DNA of 64,000 nucleotides from Maribacter sp. MJ134 (lineage in GTDB: Bacteria > Bacteroidota > Bacteroidia > Flavobacteriales > Flavobacteriaceae), in contig NZ_CP034570.1 in assembly GCF_003970695.1 (NCBI RefSeq), forward strand, positions 1,302,001 through 1,366,000. Direction: 5' to 3'. A program made the translations under genes and the position numbers. The notes below the pieces were generated by a model, which was not told where the DNA came from, did no database searches, and saw only the letters and a list, made by a program, of their open reading frames with translations. Shown one piece after another: positions 45,025-55,674 of this stretch (its first letter is position 1; each line of letters opens with the position of its first letter).

Positions 45025-46560
45025 TCACCCCAACCAACCTTCCCTATCCAAACTACGGTATTGTATGGCCTCACTGATGTGATTTCCGTTTAATGCTTCG
45101 TCACTGGCCAAATCGGCAATGGTACGGGCTACTTTTAAGATACGGTCATAGGCACGTGCAGAAAGGTTTAAACGCTCCATAGCATTTTTAAGCAATGCTT
45201 TCGAAGCTACGTCCAGCGAACAGAATTCCCGAATCTGTTTGGTGCTCATCTGCGCGTTGTAATGCACGTTTTCTAGGGTTTTAAAACGTGTGGTTTGAAT
45301 TTCCCTAGCGGCCGTAACACGTTTACGGATGTCCACACTACTTTCTCCTTTTCTATCCTCCGATAGTTTCTCAAAAGGTACGGGTGTTACTTCAATATGA
45401 ATATCGATACGGTCCAATAAAGGTCCGGATATCTTGCTCAGATAACGTTGCATCTCTGCCGGAGAAGAAGTTACAGGCGCGTCTGGGTCGTTAAAATAAC
45501 CTCCGGGACTGGGGTTCATACTGGCGACCAGCATAAAACTACTAGGATAGGTTACCGTAAAACGTGCCCTGGAAATGGTTACTTCCCTATCTTCCAAGGG
45601 CTGACGCATTACTTCTAAAACACCTCGCTTAAATTCGGGCAATTCATCCAAAAACAACACCCCGTTATGTGATAAGGATATTTCTCCCGGCTGCGGATAC
45701 GCTCCTCCTCCTACCAGAGCCACATCCGAAATAGTATGGTGCGGACTCCGGAACGGGCGCTGGTTCATCAGGCCCATATTTTTTATTTTACCGACAACGC
45801 TATGTATTTTGGTGGTTTCCAAAGCCTCTTGTAAGGTCATAGGTGGTAAAATGGAAGGCAGGCGTTTTGCCAGCATGGTCTTGCCAGCACCTGGCGGACC
45901 GATTAAAATAATATTATGTCCGCCTGCGGCGGCAATCTCCATACAGCGCTTTATGCTCTCTTGTCCCTTAACGTCCGAAAAATCGAACTCAGGAAAATCC
46001 AAACTTTTATAAAATTCAGCCCTAGTATCGATAATGGTCTGTTCCAAAGGCGTGCCTTGGTCAAAAAACTCAAGCACCTGTTTAATATTATCTACACCAT
46101 ATACTTTTAAATCGCCCACAATGGCGGCCTCCTTGGCATTCTGACTAGGCAGAATAAATCCCTTAAAACCTTCTTCTTGTGCCTTTATAGCAATGGGCAA
46201 GGCTCCTTTTATGGGCTGCAGACTACCATCTAAGGATAGTTCTCCCATAATGATATACTGCTCAATTTCTTCAGATTGAATTTGACTAGAGGCGGATAAA
46301 ATACCCAGGGCTAAGGTTAAATCATAAGCAGAACCTTCTTTTCGGAGGTCTGCCGGAGCCATATTAATGGTTATTTTCTTTCCGGGAATCTTGTATCCGT
46401 TATTCTGTAGTGCGGCCGCTATTCTGTAGTTACTTTCCTTGATAGCATTGTCCGGCAGACCAACTAAATGGTATCCAACGCCCTTATCCACATTGACCTC
46501 GACGGTTATCGTTGTGGCCTCCACACCAAAAACAGCGCTACCATAAACCTTTGTAAGCAT
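45025..46560 (-). CDS. comM: YifB/ComM-type magnesium-chelatase-like AAA+ ATPase
   Basis: 511 residues. N-terminal Lon-like domain (about 1-170), then AAA+ domain with Walker A GPPGAGKTMLAKRLP (about 219-233), Walker B LFLDELPEF, and sensor motifs, and the C-terminal Mg-chelatase region with LSARAYDRILKVARTIADL. In competent bacteria ComM is a helicase that extends branch migration during natural transformation. Marks the return to core genes after the repeat region. 1 base before the penicillin acylase gene stop, same strand. Confidence 0.95.
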   Translation of the reverse strand: MLTKVYGSAVFGVEATTITVEVNVDKGVGYHLVGLPDNAIKESNYRIAAALQNNGYKIPGKKITINMAPADLRKEGSAYDLTLALGILSASSQIQSEEIEQYIIMGELSLDGSLQPIKGALPIAIKAQEEGFKGFILPSQNAKEAAIVGDLKVYGVDNIKQVLEFFDQGTPLEQTIIDTRAEFYKSLDFPEFDFSDVKGQESIKRCMEIAAAGGHNIILIGPPGAGKTMLAKRLPSILPPMTLQEALETTKIHSVVGKIKNMGLMNQRPFRSPHHTISDVALVGGGAYPQPGEISLSHNGVLFLDELPEFKRGVLEVMRQPLEDREVTISRARFTVTYPSSFMLVASMNPSPGGYFNDPDAPVTSSPAEMQRYLSKISGPLLDRIDIHIEVTPVPFEKLSEDRKGESSVDIRKRVTAAREIQTTRFKTLENVHYNAQMSTKQIREFCSLDVASKALLKNAMERLNLSARAYDRILKVARTIADLASDEALNGNHISEAIQYRSLDREGWLG

Positions 46561-46561
46561 A

Positions 46562-48955
46562 TTACTCCTTTGGCCTAAAAATAAGAATTTCTTTAGAGTT
46601 CTTAATTTCGGCCTCGTTCATGAGCATTTTTCGGAACATTCCCTGATTATATAATTCTGCTTGGTCCCGGTAATACGCACTAAATGGATTTCCAGATTGT
46701 CCCGTAGGTAAAATACTTAAGCTATTTTCGATATCTGAAAAGTCTATGATACGTCTTGTAGATGGTCCGCTTGTCGTTTCATAGAATCCTTCCCCATCAT
46801 AACCGAAATACATATTGTTGATGACCTCACGCGTTCCGCTTATGGGAAATGGGCCTACATTGAAAAATGACCGTAAAGCGGCAACCTGACCGATAGGGTG
46901 TGGATGTTCCAAGGTGTGCACCTTATTCCAGGTCCATTTGGAGCTATCAGAACCAAAATCCGAATTCAAGGATACAATCGCTTTTTTGAAAGCATCCACC
47001 ACAATATCTTTTTGAGTTTCTACTTTGTCAGTCGTTGTAACATTGTCCCACCAAACAGAATTTGGTTTGGCCGCCATTGGGGCAATTACCCTTTTATGAA
47101 GGTGCGTCGCCAAGAATTGTTGAAACAGCTCATCCCCTAATTCGTCGTGGAAAATATTTTTTAAGAAGTAATACACCCATCGGGTATAAATGGTACCGGC
47201 AACACTTTCCAAAGGATAATCCCCTTGCCATTGTCCTAATAAATCCAGTGCTTTCAATTCAATATCGTTCAGGCTAGAAACATCCATTAATTTGGTAAAA
47301 TCCTTCACCACTAGAGGGTCTACCGATGATGTTACATCCAAAATCATTTCACTTGCCGAAGCAATATCCCAATCATCCTTAGGTTCCAACAGGTCTACGA
47401 TTCTTTTACCTCTATTCTCCGGTAAATAATACCCTGGATATAACATACCCGCAATAGAATCTGGCTGATTGTTAGCCGAATAAACATAGTTCCATGGGGG
47501 ATTTACAGCTTGTGGATTTTCTGAAAAATCCAATAGTGTTTTTTGTACGGCTAGCCCTGTATCATTATCAAATACCATTTTTGTCTGCACACTATCAGCA
47601 ATGGTATATAGTTGTGCCGTAGCGAACCAGCCAATATTATTCTCGGCATCGCCGTACATAATGTTCAAACCGGGAGCATGCAATTTTGGAAGCGCTTTTT
47701 TGAATTCAGTTACGTTGGAAGCCGTACCCATTTCATAAAAAGCATCCAATCCCTTATTTTCCATTTGGGTGTATATCCATGACATGGCTATAGGTCGCTC
47801 ATATTTTACAAGGGCCGGAACACCGTTCAAAAGTGGTCCATGAATGGATTTCTTATAGGTATACGTGAGCTCGACCGTATCCTTAACTTTTATAGTTTTG
47901 GTAATAAGCTCATAATCTTCCCAGCCATTTTCGGTGGCATATTGATTCTCATTTTCGGGATTATTTTCTTCATAATAAAAATCGATATCATCGTTTTCGA
48001 ACATGGTGATGCCAAAGGCAAGATCTCTATTGTGACCTAATAATGCAAAGGGAATTCCCGCCATATGATATCCATATTTGGAGTATGTTGGTGTTTCCAG
48101 ATGAGCCTCGTACCAAACAGAAGGTTGCGAAAAACCTATATGAGGGTCATTCGCCAAAATCACCTTAGCATTTTTCGTTTTCTCAGGGCCTATGACCCAG
48201 CTATTACTTCCTTCGAACATGGGCAAGTCTAACTTTTCTAGCGCCTTTGTTACCGATGCTGTAATCGTGTTTTGAACGGAATCTTTAGAAGAAGGTTCGT
48301 AGTTCTTAATCCATTCTAAATCCGCGCTACTCATTATCTCTAAATCGGTTAGATAAGCTGGCCCTAATTTATTGTTAATATTGGTTAGCAGCGGGTCCGT
48401 TTTATGGGCCATCGCAAAACTAAAGGCCATGTAACCCATGGTATTATAGACATCCTCTAATGAAAATTCGGTTTTATCAATGCCCGTTAAATAAAATTCA
48501 ATGGGTGTGGGTCCTTCTGCAATAAACTGGTTTATTCCATCAAGATATGCTTCCGCCAGTTGTATGGATTTTTTGTTTCTATCGACAGCGGCCACGGTTT
48601 TTTTTGATGCTTCATCTATACCAAGATTGAGAAAAAACTTATCCGTTTCAATAAGGTCCTTTCCAAAAACTTCCGACAACCTACCACTTCCCACTCTTCT
48701 GAGTAGTTCCATCTGCCAGAGCCTATCTTGAGCATGTACAAAACCTAGGGCACGAAAAGCATCCAAATCTGTTTTACCGTAAATGTGTGGTATCCCATAG
48801 TCATCATAATATACTTCTACCTCGTCTTCAAGACTTGATAGCAGCTTTTTTCCAGAATAATCCGGTTTAAGGATTTGAATGCCTACCACTCCGATTATGA
48901 GGACAACCAAAAGCAGTCCTAACAAAAAGAGTGTTATTTTCTTTAAAATTTTCAT
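46562..48955 (-). CDS. Penicillin acylase family protein (Ntn hydrolase)
   Basis: 797 residues, exported by an N-terminal hydrophobic signal (about 6-28). Made as a precursor that cuts itself to free the N-terminal Ser nucleophile, here predicted as Ser250 in FEG-SNSWVIGPEKT. Other marks: DDYGIPHIYG at the N-terminus, HAQDRLWQMELLRR, LANDPHIGFSQPSVWYEAHL, and the oxyanion Asn region. Family members cleave amide bonds of penicillins, N-acyl homoserine lactones or other N-acyl compounds, so quorum quenching is possible but not shown. Confidence 0.94.
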   Translation of the reverse strand: MKILKKITLFLLGLLLVVLIIGVVGIQILKPDYSGKKLLSSLEDEVEVYYDDYGIPHIYGKTDLDAFRALGFVHAQDRLWQMELLRRVGSGRLSEVFGKDLIETDKFFLNLGIDEASKKTVAAVDRNKKSIQLAEAYLDGINQFIAEGPTPIEFYLTGIDKTEFSLEDVYNTMGYMAFSFAMAHKTDPLLTNINNKLGPAYLTDLEIMSSADLEWIKNYEPSSKDSVQNTITASVTKALEKLDLPMFEGSNSWVIGPEKTKNAKVILANDPHIGFSQPSVWYEAHLETPTYSKYGYHMAGIPFALLGHNRDLAFGITMFENDDIDFYYEENNPENENQYATENGWEDYELITKTIKVKDTVELTYTYKKSIHGPLLNGVPALVKYERPIAMSWIYTQMENKGLDAFYEMGTASNVTEFKKALPKLHAPGLNIMYGDAENNIGWFATAQLYTIADSVQTKMVFDNDTGLAVQKTLLDFSENPQAVNPPWNYVYSANNQPDSIAGMLYPGYYLPENRGKRIVDLLEPKDDWDIASASEMILDVTSSVDPLVVKDFTKLMDVSSLNDIELKALDLLGQWQGDYPLESVAGTIYTRWVYYFLKNIFHDELGDELFQQFLATHLHKRVIAPMAAKPNSVWWDNVTTTDKVETQKDIVVDAFKKAIVSLNSDFGSDSSKWTWNKVHTLEHPHPIGQVAALRSFFNVGPFPISGTREVINNMYFGYDGEGFYETTSGPSTRRIIDFSDIENSLSILPTGQSGNPFSAYYRDQAELYNQGMFRKMLMNEAEIKNSKEILIFRPKE

Positions 48956-49157
48956 CTGTTGGTCTTAGGGGGAATTTGACCTCAAGGTAGTATTATTTTT
49001 TGAAATAAAAACGCTCGTACTCCTGCTTTTTATTGACACCTCCAAAGGTTATAAGGCCCAGGGACTTACCTCGAAATAAAATACTCGATTCAAGGAATGC
49101 CACGTAGACTTGCCCTGAGATTATTTGCTGAGACACTACAAAAAACAACTTGTACTA

Positions 49158-51122
49158 TTATTCCTTAAAATTTCGTAATCCTTCTAGTAGCCAGATACGG
49201 TACGTTTCCGCATCGGTATTTTGGATGGACGTATTCAATACCTTTAAATCGGGTGAAAGAAGTACATAGAACGGTTGTGATACCGCATTAAAATTCACGT
49301 CCTGAAAAGTCCCCCATTTTTGTGCGATATTCGTAATCTCCTTAACACGACCAGAATCATATTGAAATTTGAACTGCTCTTCCACGGGTAATTCTTTTCT
49401 ATCATCCACATATAAGGAAATAAGCACATAATCATTTTTAAGGATTGGATAGATATCCGGCTCGCTCCAAACGTTTTCTTCCATCTTACGACAGTTTACA
49501 CAAGCCCATCCCGTAAAATCTAGTAATATGGGCTTATTTTTTTCTTTTGCAAAGGCGAGACCACTTTCAAAATCCTTGAAGCAATCGATTCCGAAAGGAC
49601 AATCACTTTCCTGTTCAAAAACGCTGTAGAATTCAGGCGGAGGAAATCCGCTCAGCAATTTTAAATTGGTCATATTCGTAAGACCCAACATCAGATATAT
49701 CGTGAAAACGGCACTTAGAATTCCGGTAATTTTCCTTCCTAAGGATAGCTTCTGTTTTGGTCCATCGTGCGGAAAACGAAAAATACCGAACAAATAGAGC
49801 GTCAAAAGCAAACCTAATGCAATCCAAATGGCCAGAAAGATTTCTCTTTTTAGAATGCCCCAATGCCCCACCAAATCGGCATTGGACAAGAATTTAAGGG
49901 CAAGCCCTATCTCTAAAAATCCGAGTACTACTTTCACTGTTGTCATCCAGCCACCGGATTTTGGCAAGGAATTTAACCAAGCCGGAAAGAGCGCAAATAA
50001 CATAAAAGGCAGCGCGAGTGCCGCACCAAACCCGGTCATGCCGGCGGTAAGGTTTATCGCTACATCACCCTCTGCTAAAGTGGTACCTCCTAGAAGTCCA
50101 CCAAGGATGGGGCCCGTGCAGGAGAAGGAAACTATGGCCAAGGTTACGGCCATGAAAAATATACCCAGAGCACCCCCTACTTTACTGGACGCGGCATCCA
50201 TTTTATTAGCCCAAGAACTAGGCAAAGTGAGTTCGTAGTAACCAAAAAACGAAAAGGCAAAAAAGATAAAAATTGCAAAGAACGCCAGGTTAAGCCATAC
50301 ATTGGTCGCAATCGTATTCAGTATTTGTGAGTCTACAGAATCGAATAAATGAAAGGGTAGGCTTAGTAAGAAATAAATAAGGACAATGAAAAATCCGTAC
50401 AAAAGCGCATTGGCTATTCCTTTCGATTTTTTTTGAGAATGTTTTGTAAAGAAGGAAACCGTTAAAGGTATCATAGGAAAGACGCACGGGGTTAACAATG
50501 CGATTAAACCACCTAAAAACCCTAGAGCGAACAATACCCACAGACTAGAACTTGTGCTTATGCTCTCCTGACCTTGAGTCAGTAATACCTTATTCTTTAA
50601 ATCTAATCGTAGTTTGGCCCCTAATTCTTTGCTCTTTTCATCCAGAGCAACAGTCTCTTTTGAAATGGCGGAACCATCCAGGGAAAAGATAAAATCTTCA
50701 TCTGCTGGAATACAGACCTCCTTACAGATTTGATAAAAAAGATTTACCTGAACCTGTTTTGTATTGGCATTAAGCACCTGTATTCTTTGGGTGAAAATGG
50801 CCTCATTTTTAAAAAAAGTTTCCGCTACCTCAAAAATTTCACTGTACTCCTCTACCGTTTCACTTTCCTTAGTTTTGCCTATAAGTCGGTAAGCTTCACC
50901 GGCTCCCTTAAAGGTAAAGGTGCTTGGCAATGAACCACCCTCAGCGGTAAACTGAGAAAAAATATGCCAGCCCTCATGAATAGCTCCTTTGAGAATCAAA
51001 TCGTACTCGGTGTCCGATATTTGCTTTACCTCCTTGCTCCAAATTACAGGGTTTTCATCATCCTGACCGACAACGAAGAACGATGTCAACAAAAAGAAAA
51101 CACTAAAAATTAAATACCTCAT
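49158..51122 (-). CDS. Thiol:disulfide interchange protein, DsbD-like
   Basis: 654 residues with a signal peptide. N-terminal DsbD alpha-like domain (about 20-150) with conserved Cys in CKEVCIPA, a membrane domain of about eight helices starting near LLTPCVFPMIPLTVSFF, and a C-terminal thioredoxin domain with WACVNC (about residue 540). It moves electrons from cytoplasmic thioredoxin across the membrane to periplasmic partners such as cytochrome maturation factors. Its start overlaps the end of tilS by 4 bases. Confidence 0.93.
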   Translation of the reverse strand: MRYLIFSVFFLLTSFFVVGQDDENPVIWSKEVKQISDTEYDLILKGAIHEGWHIFSQFTAEGGSLPSTFTFKGAGEAYRLIGKTKESETVEEYSEIFEVAETFFKNEAIFTQRIQVLNANTKQVQVNLFYQICKEVCIPADEDFIFSLDGSAISKETVALDEKSKELGAKLRLDLKNKVLLTQGQESISTSSSLWVLFALGFLGGLIALLTPCVFPMIPLTVSFFTKHSQKKSKGIANALLYGFFIVLIYFLLSLPFHLFDSVDSQILNTIATNVWLNLAFFAIFIFFAFSFFGYYELTLPSSWANKMDAASSKVGGALGIFFMAVTLAIVSFSCTGPILGGLLGGTTLAEGDVAINLTAGMTGFGAALALPFMLFALFPAWLNSLPKSGGWMTTVKVVLGFLEIGLALKFLSNADLVGHWGILKREIFLAIWIALGLLLTLYLFGIFRFPHDGPKQKLSLGRKITGILSAVFTIYLMLGLTNMTNLKLLSGFPPPEFYSVFEQESDCPFGIDCFKDFESGLAFAKEKNKPILLDFTGWACVNCRKMEENVWSEPDIYPILKNDYVLISLYVDDRKELPVEEQFKFQYDSGRVKEITNIAQKWGTFQDVNFNAVSQPFYVLLSPDLKVLNTSIQNTDAETYRIWLLEGLRNFKE

Positions 51123-52432
51123 ACTGCTATCGCTATTTTCATTATTTCGGTCGTTGTATCCACAACTTTAAACCTATTATCTGCCCTTCTTCCTATGACC
51201 CAAACAATTTTATCTTCGGAGCAAAGCAACCATTGTGCTTCTTTAGCTATAAGAGAAACCTTTTCATCCTTGAAAAATTTAGCCAGTTTCTTCTTTCCAA
51301 GAAGACCGATGGGATAAAAATAGTCGCCTTTATTCCATTTCCTTAACACCAGCGGATATTTTAACGCATTTTTATCCACATAAATTATAGTATCGCTATT
51401 TTCTTCTCTTTGTGTAACTGTTGAAAAACGCAAGGATATAGGTTGTTCTAATACTTCCTGCTCTTTATCTATCCTGTAAGTAGACGGTATTTCTGTGGCG
51501 TCATTTAGCGCCGACAATAGCAAATACTCTCTGTCTTTTAACAAACGGTGAGTTTTGGATACAACAGACTTACCGCTCATGCCTACTAATAAATCTTTAA
51601 CGTTACCCCATTCCCTAAAATCATAGTCACTAAAAAGACCGTACATATAGGCCTCTAGCGGATGACAATTATTTAGGGCAGAAATAGCGATTTTAAAGTG
51701 ATCGCCCTCGCAAAGAAAGTGTTGCTTTTTCCACGTATGTATTTCTTGCTTTGCCAGTTCATTGGTTTGGTTCAAGTAAGCGATACTGTCCTTAAAATTG
51801 GACAAGAACGAAGGGTGAAGGTCTTTGAGGGCGGGGACAATCTGATGCCTTATGTTGTTCCTTAGGTATTTCGTATCCGCATTGCTAGCATCTTCTCGCC
51901 ATGATAAGCCATTCTTTTCAGCATAGTCCTGTATATCTTTTCGAGCATATTTTAACAAAGGCCGGTAAATCTTATCTGTTTTTTCAGGAATACCGGTGAG
52001 TCCTTCTATTCCCGAGCCTCTTGATAAATTAATAAGAAAGGTTTCCAAGTTGTCATCGGCGTGATGCGCGGTTAGTATATACTTTAAACCATACTCAGAA
52101 AGCAGTTTCTTAAACCACTGGTATCTTAATTCCCGCGCGCCCATTTGAACGGAAACCTTCTTTTCGTCTACGTAAGCTTTTGTATTGAAATGCGTGACGT
52201 AAAATTTTTTGTTCCATACTACGGACAGGTTTTTAACGAAAGCTTCGTCCAAATCACTTGCTGCTCCTCGTAATCCAAAATTACAATGTGCGAGGACAAA
52301 ATCCATTTGGCATCGATAACAAAGATGAGCAAGTACTACACTATCCAAACCACCACTACAGGCTATTAAAAATCGATTTTCCAATAGTTCTGAAAAATTC
52401 TTTTCTATGTGGTCTGTAAAATCCTGAAGCAT
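51119..52432 (-). CDS. tilS: tRNA(Ile)-lysidine synthetase
   Basis: 437 residues. PP-loop SGGLDSVVLAH (residues 26-36) for ATP, HHADDNLETFLINLSRGSG, GLTGIPEK and the C-terminal substrate domain with LRKWNKGDYFYPIGL. Modifies C34 of the AUA-reading tRNA to lysidine, an essential step. Followed by dsbD-like with 4 bases overlap; 34 bases after pabB. Confidence 0.95.
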   Translation of the reverse strand: MLQDFTDHIEKNFSELLENRFLIACSGGLDSVVLAHLCYRCQMDFVLAHCNFGLRGAASDLDEAFVKNLSVVWNKKFYVTHFNTKAYVDEKKVSVQMGARELRYQWFKKLLSEYGLKYILTAHHADDNLETFLINLSRGSGIEGLTGIPEKTDKIYRPLLKYARKDIQDYAEKNGLSWREDASNADTKYLRNNIRHQIVPALKDLHPSFLSNFKDSIAYLNQTNELAKQEIHTWKKQHFLCEGDHFKIAISALNNCHPLEAYMYGLFSDYDFREWGNVKDLLVGMSGKSVVSKTHRLLKDREYLLLSALNDATEIPSTYRIDKEQEVLEQPISLRFSTVTQREENSDTIIYVDKNALKYPLVLRKWNKGDYFYPIGLLGKKKLAKFFKDEKVSLIAKEAQWLLCSEDKIVWVIGRRADNRFKVVDTTTEIMKIAIAV

Positions 52433-52466
52433 GCCGCAAAGGTAGTTAATTCGGGGATTAAGGCCG

Positions 52467-53765
52467 CTACTCCTCCAAAACTTGACGCATAGCCTTTGCT
52501 TTTAGCAAACATTCCTCATATTCGTTCGTCGGGATAGATTTTTCGGTAATGGCACTACCTACGCCATAAGACAAGTACTTGTTGGTCTGGTTGTAAAGAA
52601 TACTTCTGATGACCACATTAAAATCGAAATCCGAATCTGGTGTAAAATAACCTACGGCACCGCTATAAAGGCCCCGCTTAAAGGATTCTAGTTCTTCAAT
52701 TATTTTCATTGCGGAAATCTTGGGAGCGCCTGTCATACTGCCCATAGGAAATGTATCCTTCAACAAGTCCACGGCTTCCATATCTTGGGCTACTTCTGAA
52801 GATATCGTGGAAATCATTTGATGTACTTGGTCAAAGGAATACACCTTGCACAAATCCTCTACCCTTACACTACCCTTTAGCGCACTTTTTGATAAATCGT
52901 TCCGTACCAAATCAACGATCATAATATTTTCGGACCTTTCTTTCTCATTAGTTTCCAGCTCTTTTTTTAATAAGATATCTTTTTCTTTGTCTGTAGACCT
53001 ACTGGCCGTACCTTTTATGGGTTGTGAGATTATTTTAGTTCCTATTTTCTTCAAGTACCGTTCTGGTGAAGCGCAGAGCAAGAATTTATCGAACAATTTT
53101 ACATAGCTTGCAAAGGGAGCTTTAGAAATTTCGTTTAATTTTTTATAGATGTCAATGGGGTCGATGAAACAATCCTCCATGTAGAATTCTTGGCAGAAAT
53201 TAGCTTCATAGATGTCCCCTTTACGAATATGACTCAACATTTTTTCCACCTGCCTAAAATACTCGTCCTTAAAGATTCGCATTTTAATATGTGCTTTGCT
53301 TTTGGTCGTGGCGGCTTTGGTGCTACTTGATTGAAAATTCGAGATTTCAGAAAAATCGGTTTCAATCTCATCGGCAACCATATTCAGATAAACAAAACGT
53401 ATCTCGTCATCTATGATTTGAATTATTTTCTTGGGTTGAAAAAAATAGAGGTCGGGAAACTTAAGACCATCAAAATTATTGGAAGATAGTGGTTCAACGT
53501 CGTTTTTAAGGTCGTAGGACAGATAACCAAAAATCCAATCTTTGGTTTGTAATTGATACTCTTTTAAATTTTCAAAAGCATTGGTACAATCTGTAGTGAG
53601 AGCTGTTAATCCGTCTACGGCAAGCAGTGTATCAAAAGAACTATAGGAGTTTGTATGCTGATTGCTATCTAGCCATACCACTTCATCAAACTGTTGAGAC
53701 CAAGACAGCAGTGCTTCTTTAAAAATCTTGGGACTAGCGGTCGTATAGGTTTTTGTCTGCCTCAA
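52467..53765 (-). CDS. pabB: Aminodeoxychorismate synthase component I
   Basis: 432 residues of the anthranilate synthase component I family. Hallmarks IRKGDIYEANFCQEF, QPIKGTASR, IMIVDLVRNDLSK, TFPMGSMTGAPKISAM and SGAVGYF. The order and length suit PabB, which makes 4-amino-4-deoxychorismate for folate; anthranilate synthase is less likely because no trp genes are near. The start is a TTG (53763-53765), 3 bases after the previous stop. Confidence 0.9.
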   Translation of the reverse strand: MRQTKTYTTASPKIFKEALLSWSQQFDEVVWLDSNQHTNSYSSFDTLLAVDGLTALTTDCTNAFENLKEYQLQTKDWIFGYLSYDLKNDVEPLSSNNFDGLKFPDLYFFQPKKIIQIIDDEIRFVYLNMVADEIETDFSEISNFQSSSTKAATTKSKAHIKMRIFKDEYFRQVEKMLSHIRKGDIYEANFCQEFYMEDCFIDPIDIYKKLNEISKAPFASYVKLFDKFLLCASPERYLKKIGTKIISQPIKGTASRSTDKEKDILLKKELETNEKERSENIMIVDLVRNDLSKSALKGSVRVEDLCKVYSFDQVHQMISTISSEVAQDMEAVDLLKDTFPMGSMTGAPKISAMKIIEELESFKRGLYSGAVGYFTPDSDFDFNVVIRSILYNQTNKYLSYGVGSAITEKSIPTNEYEECLLKAKAMRQVLEE

Positions 53766-53768
53766 AAA

Positions 53769-54305
53769 TTAGCCAATTGCTTCCATGAAGTTTTCAAGTG
53801 CTTCCTTGTGGGACTTTGATAGGTCTTTATCCAGAATACCTTTTTCCATATCAAAATTATCATGAAAACCGGGAAGCGAAAAAGATGCTACAAGCTCCGC
53901 TCCAAAACGGGCAAGTAATTTCTCCGTTACCTCAAATGCCCCTTTAGCCCCTCTCTTACCACCAGAAGTAGACATCAAGAACAGTTTTTTACCGTCGATA
54001 AAATTCTTGTCCACTCTAGACAACCAATCAATCAGGTTTTTGAAATATGCAGAAGGATTGCTGTTATGCTCGTTTACGGAAAGAATAATTCCCTTTGCAT
54101 TCTGTATAGTATTCTTGACCTCTATAAGCGAGTTAGAATAACCGTTCTCCTTCTCGTAGTCCTCACCATACATAGGAAATGGGCAATTAGCCATATCCAA
54201 CAATTTCAATTCGTTACCACTTATCAAGGAAGCCGTATACCTTACCAATTTATAATTTATTGAGGTTGATGAATTACTACCGGCAAAGCCAAAAATATAG
54301 GACAT
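53769..54305 (-). CDS. NAD(P)H-dependent FMN reductase
   Basis: 178 residues from the ATG at 54303-54305; the open frame extends upstream but the flavodoxin-like fold begins here (YIFGFAGSNSSTSINYKLV). FMN-binding loop GSNSSTS and NEHNSNPSAYFKNLIDWLSR are typical of the NADPH-dependent FMN reductase/azoreductase group. Upstream of pabB on the same strand with a 3-base gap; divergent from the acyltransferase-like gene. Confidence 0.88.
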   Translation of the reverse strand: MSYIFGFAGSNSSTSINYKLVRYTASLISGNELKLLDMANCPFPMYGEDYEKENGYSNSLIEVKNTIQNAKGIILSVNEHNSNPSAYFKNLIDWLSRVDKNFIDGKKLFLMSTSGGKRGAKGAFEVTEKLLARFGAELVASFSLPGFHDNFDMEKGILDKDLSKSHKEALENFMEAIG

Positions 54306-54370
54306 AATTATCGTGGATTGTTTGCTATACGAAAATAGCCCAAATCCTATAGAGTTGCCACTATTTTGTA

Positions 54371-54378
54371 TAGTTTTG
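54371..54378 (+). promoter_or_regulatory. Candidate -7 element before the acyltransferase-like gene
   Basis: TAGTTTTG matches TAnnTTTG perfectly, about 56 bases before the ATG. No TTG at the expected distance, so weak. Confidence 0.3.
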
Positions 54379-54434
54379 CATCGCAAAACATCCAAACATA
54401 CTGTGATTTAAGTATATAGGGTAAGAGAAATGTG

Positions 54435-55619
54435 ATGCAGACAAAAGATACGAGGCTTTATTTTATAGATGCTATCCGGGCTTGGGCAATTTTGATGATG
54501 CTCCAGGGTCACTTTATTGATGGCCTTCTGGACAATGCCTTTAGAGATAACTCCAATATTATTTTTAATGTTTGGAAATATTTTAGAGGCATCACTGCCC
54601 CTGTATTCTTTACCGTTTCCGGATTCATATTCACCTATTTATTGATAAAAGTCCCGGAATTAGGATGGGACAATCCAAGGGTAAAGAAAGGTATACGCAG
54701 AGGCTTTCAATTAGTATTCATCGGTTATCTTTTAAGAATTAATCTGTTAGGACTATTTCAGGGAGAGATTTATTCGACGTTCTATCTCGTGGATGTCCTC
54801 CACTGTATTGGGCTTTCCATTCTAGGAATTATAGGAGTTTATGTCCTAACGGCAAATAGAAAAAAATGGTTGTTCCCTTCAGTACTATTAATAATAACTA
54901 CCTCACTATTTTTATTTGAACCCTATTACAAAGAGGTAAACTTTTATTTACTACCGCAGTGGATCGCAAATTATTTCACTAAGGCCAATGGCTCTGTATT
55001 TACCATTTTACCTTGGTTTGGTTACGCCACCTTTGGCAGCTTCATGTCCATCATCTTTAATAAATTTAAAAATCATGAAAAACTATATTCCCGTGCCATA
55101 GGTATTTCTATAGTTTTGGGAGCGCTTTTAATTTTTGGCTCATCAGAGTTCTTTTTGGCAATTTCACAAGCAACCGGAATTCAGCTGTTTGCAGATATCT
55201 TCTTTAATAACTATTTATTTATTCGATTAGGGGATGTCTTGGTCGTGTTTGCCGTATTTATGCTTTTGCGTAAATTCCTCACGAACAAAGTAGGTCTAAA
55301 ATTGGGACAAAGTACCCTATCTATATACGTTATACATTTTATAATTCTTTATGGGAGTTTTACGGGATTGGGACTTTATGGATTCTTTCATCATAGCTTA
55401 TCCCCTTGGTTAGTGGTTACCGGTGCCGTGTTATTTATGATTGTTTGCTCTTACCTGGCACTGCTGTATGAAGACCATAAGACAGCTATAAAAGCCGTTA
55501 GCAACAAAGGTATTGGCACGGTAAAATTACATGTGGAACGTACCATACTGTTAAGTTTTGGCGTTTTAAGATTTCTTTCTATAAAGCTATTAAGATTATT
55601 TGGACTGACTAAAAATTAG
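54435..55619 (+). CDS. Multi-pass membrane protein of the DUF1624/heparan acetyltransferase-like group
   Basis: 394 residues with about ten membrane helices. N-terminal TRLYFIDAIRAWAILMMLQGHFID is the mark of this acyltransferase-like family, with a conserved His near residue 26. It likely transfers an acyl group to an extracytoplasmic glycan or lipid; the substrate is unknown. The ATG at 54435 is chosen over the GTG one codon earlier. Confidence 0.85.
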   Translation: MQTKDTRLYFIDAIRAWAILMMLQGHFIDGLLDNAFRDNSNIIFNVWKYFRGITAPVFFTVSGFIFTYLLIKVPELGWDNPRVKKGIRRGFQLVFIGYLLRINLLGLFQGEIYSTFYLVDVLHCIGLSILGIIGVYVLTANRKKWLFPSVLLIITTSLFLFEPYYKEVNFYLLPQWIANYFTKANGSVFTILPWFGYATFGSFMSIIFNKFKNHEKLYSRAIGISIVLGALLIFGSSEFFLAISQATGIQLFADIFFNNYLFIRLGDVLVVFAVFMLLRKFLTNKVGLKLGQSTLSIYVIHFIILYGSFTGLGLYGFFHHSLSPWLVVTGAVLFMIVCSYLALLYEDHKTAIKAVSNKGIGTVKLHVERTILLSFGVLRFLSIKLLRLFGLTKN

Positions 55620-55674
55620 TCTTACCCCTATTTCTGCTTTCTCTTTTTATCTAAATTGACCAAAAATTATTTTC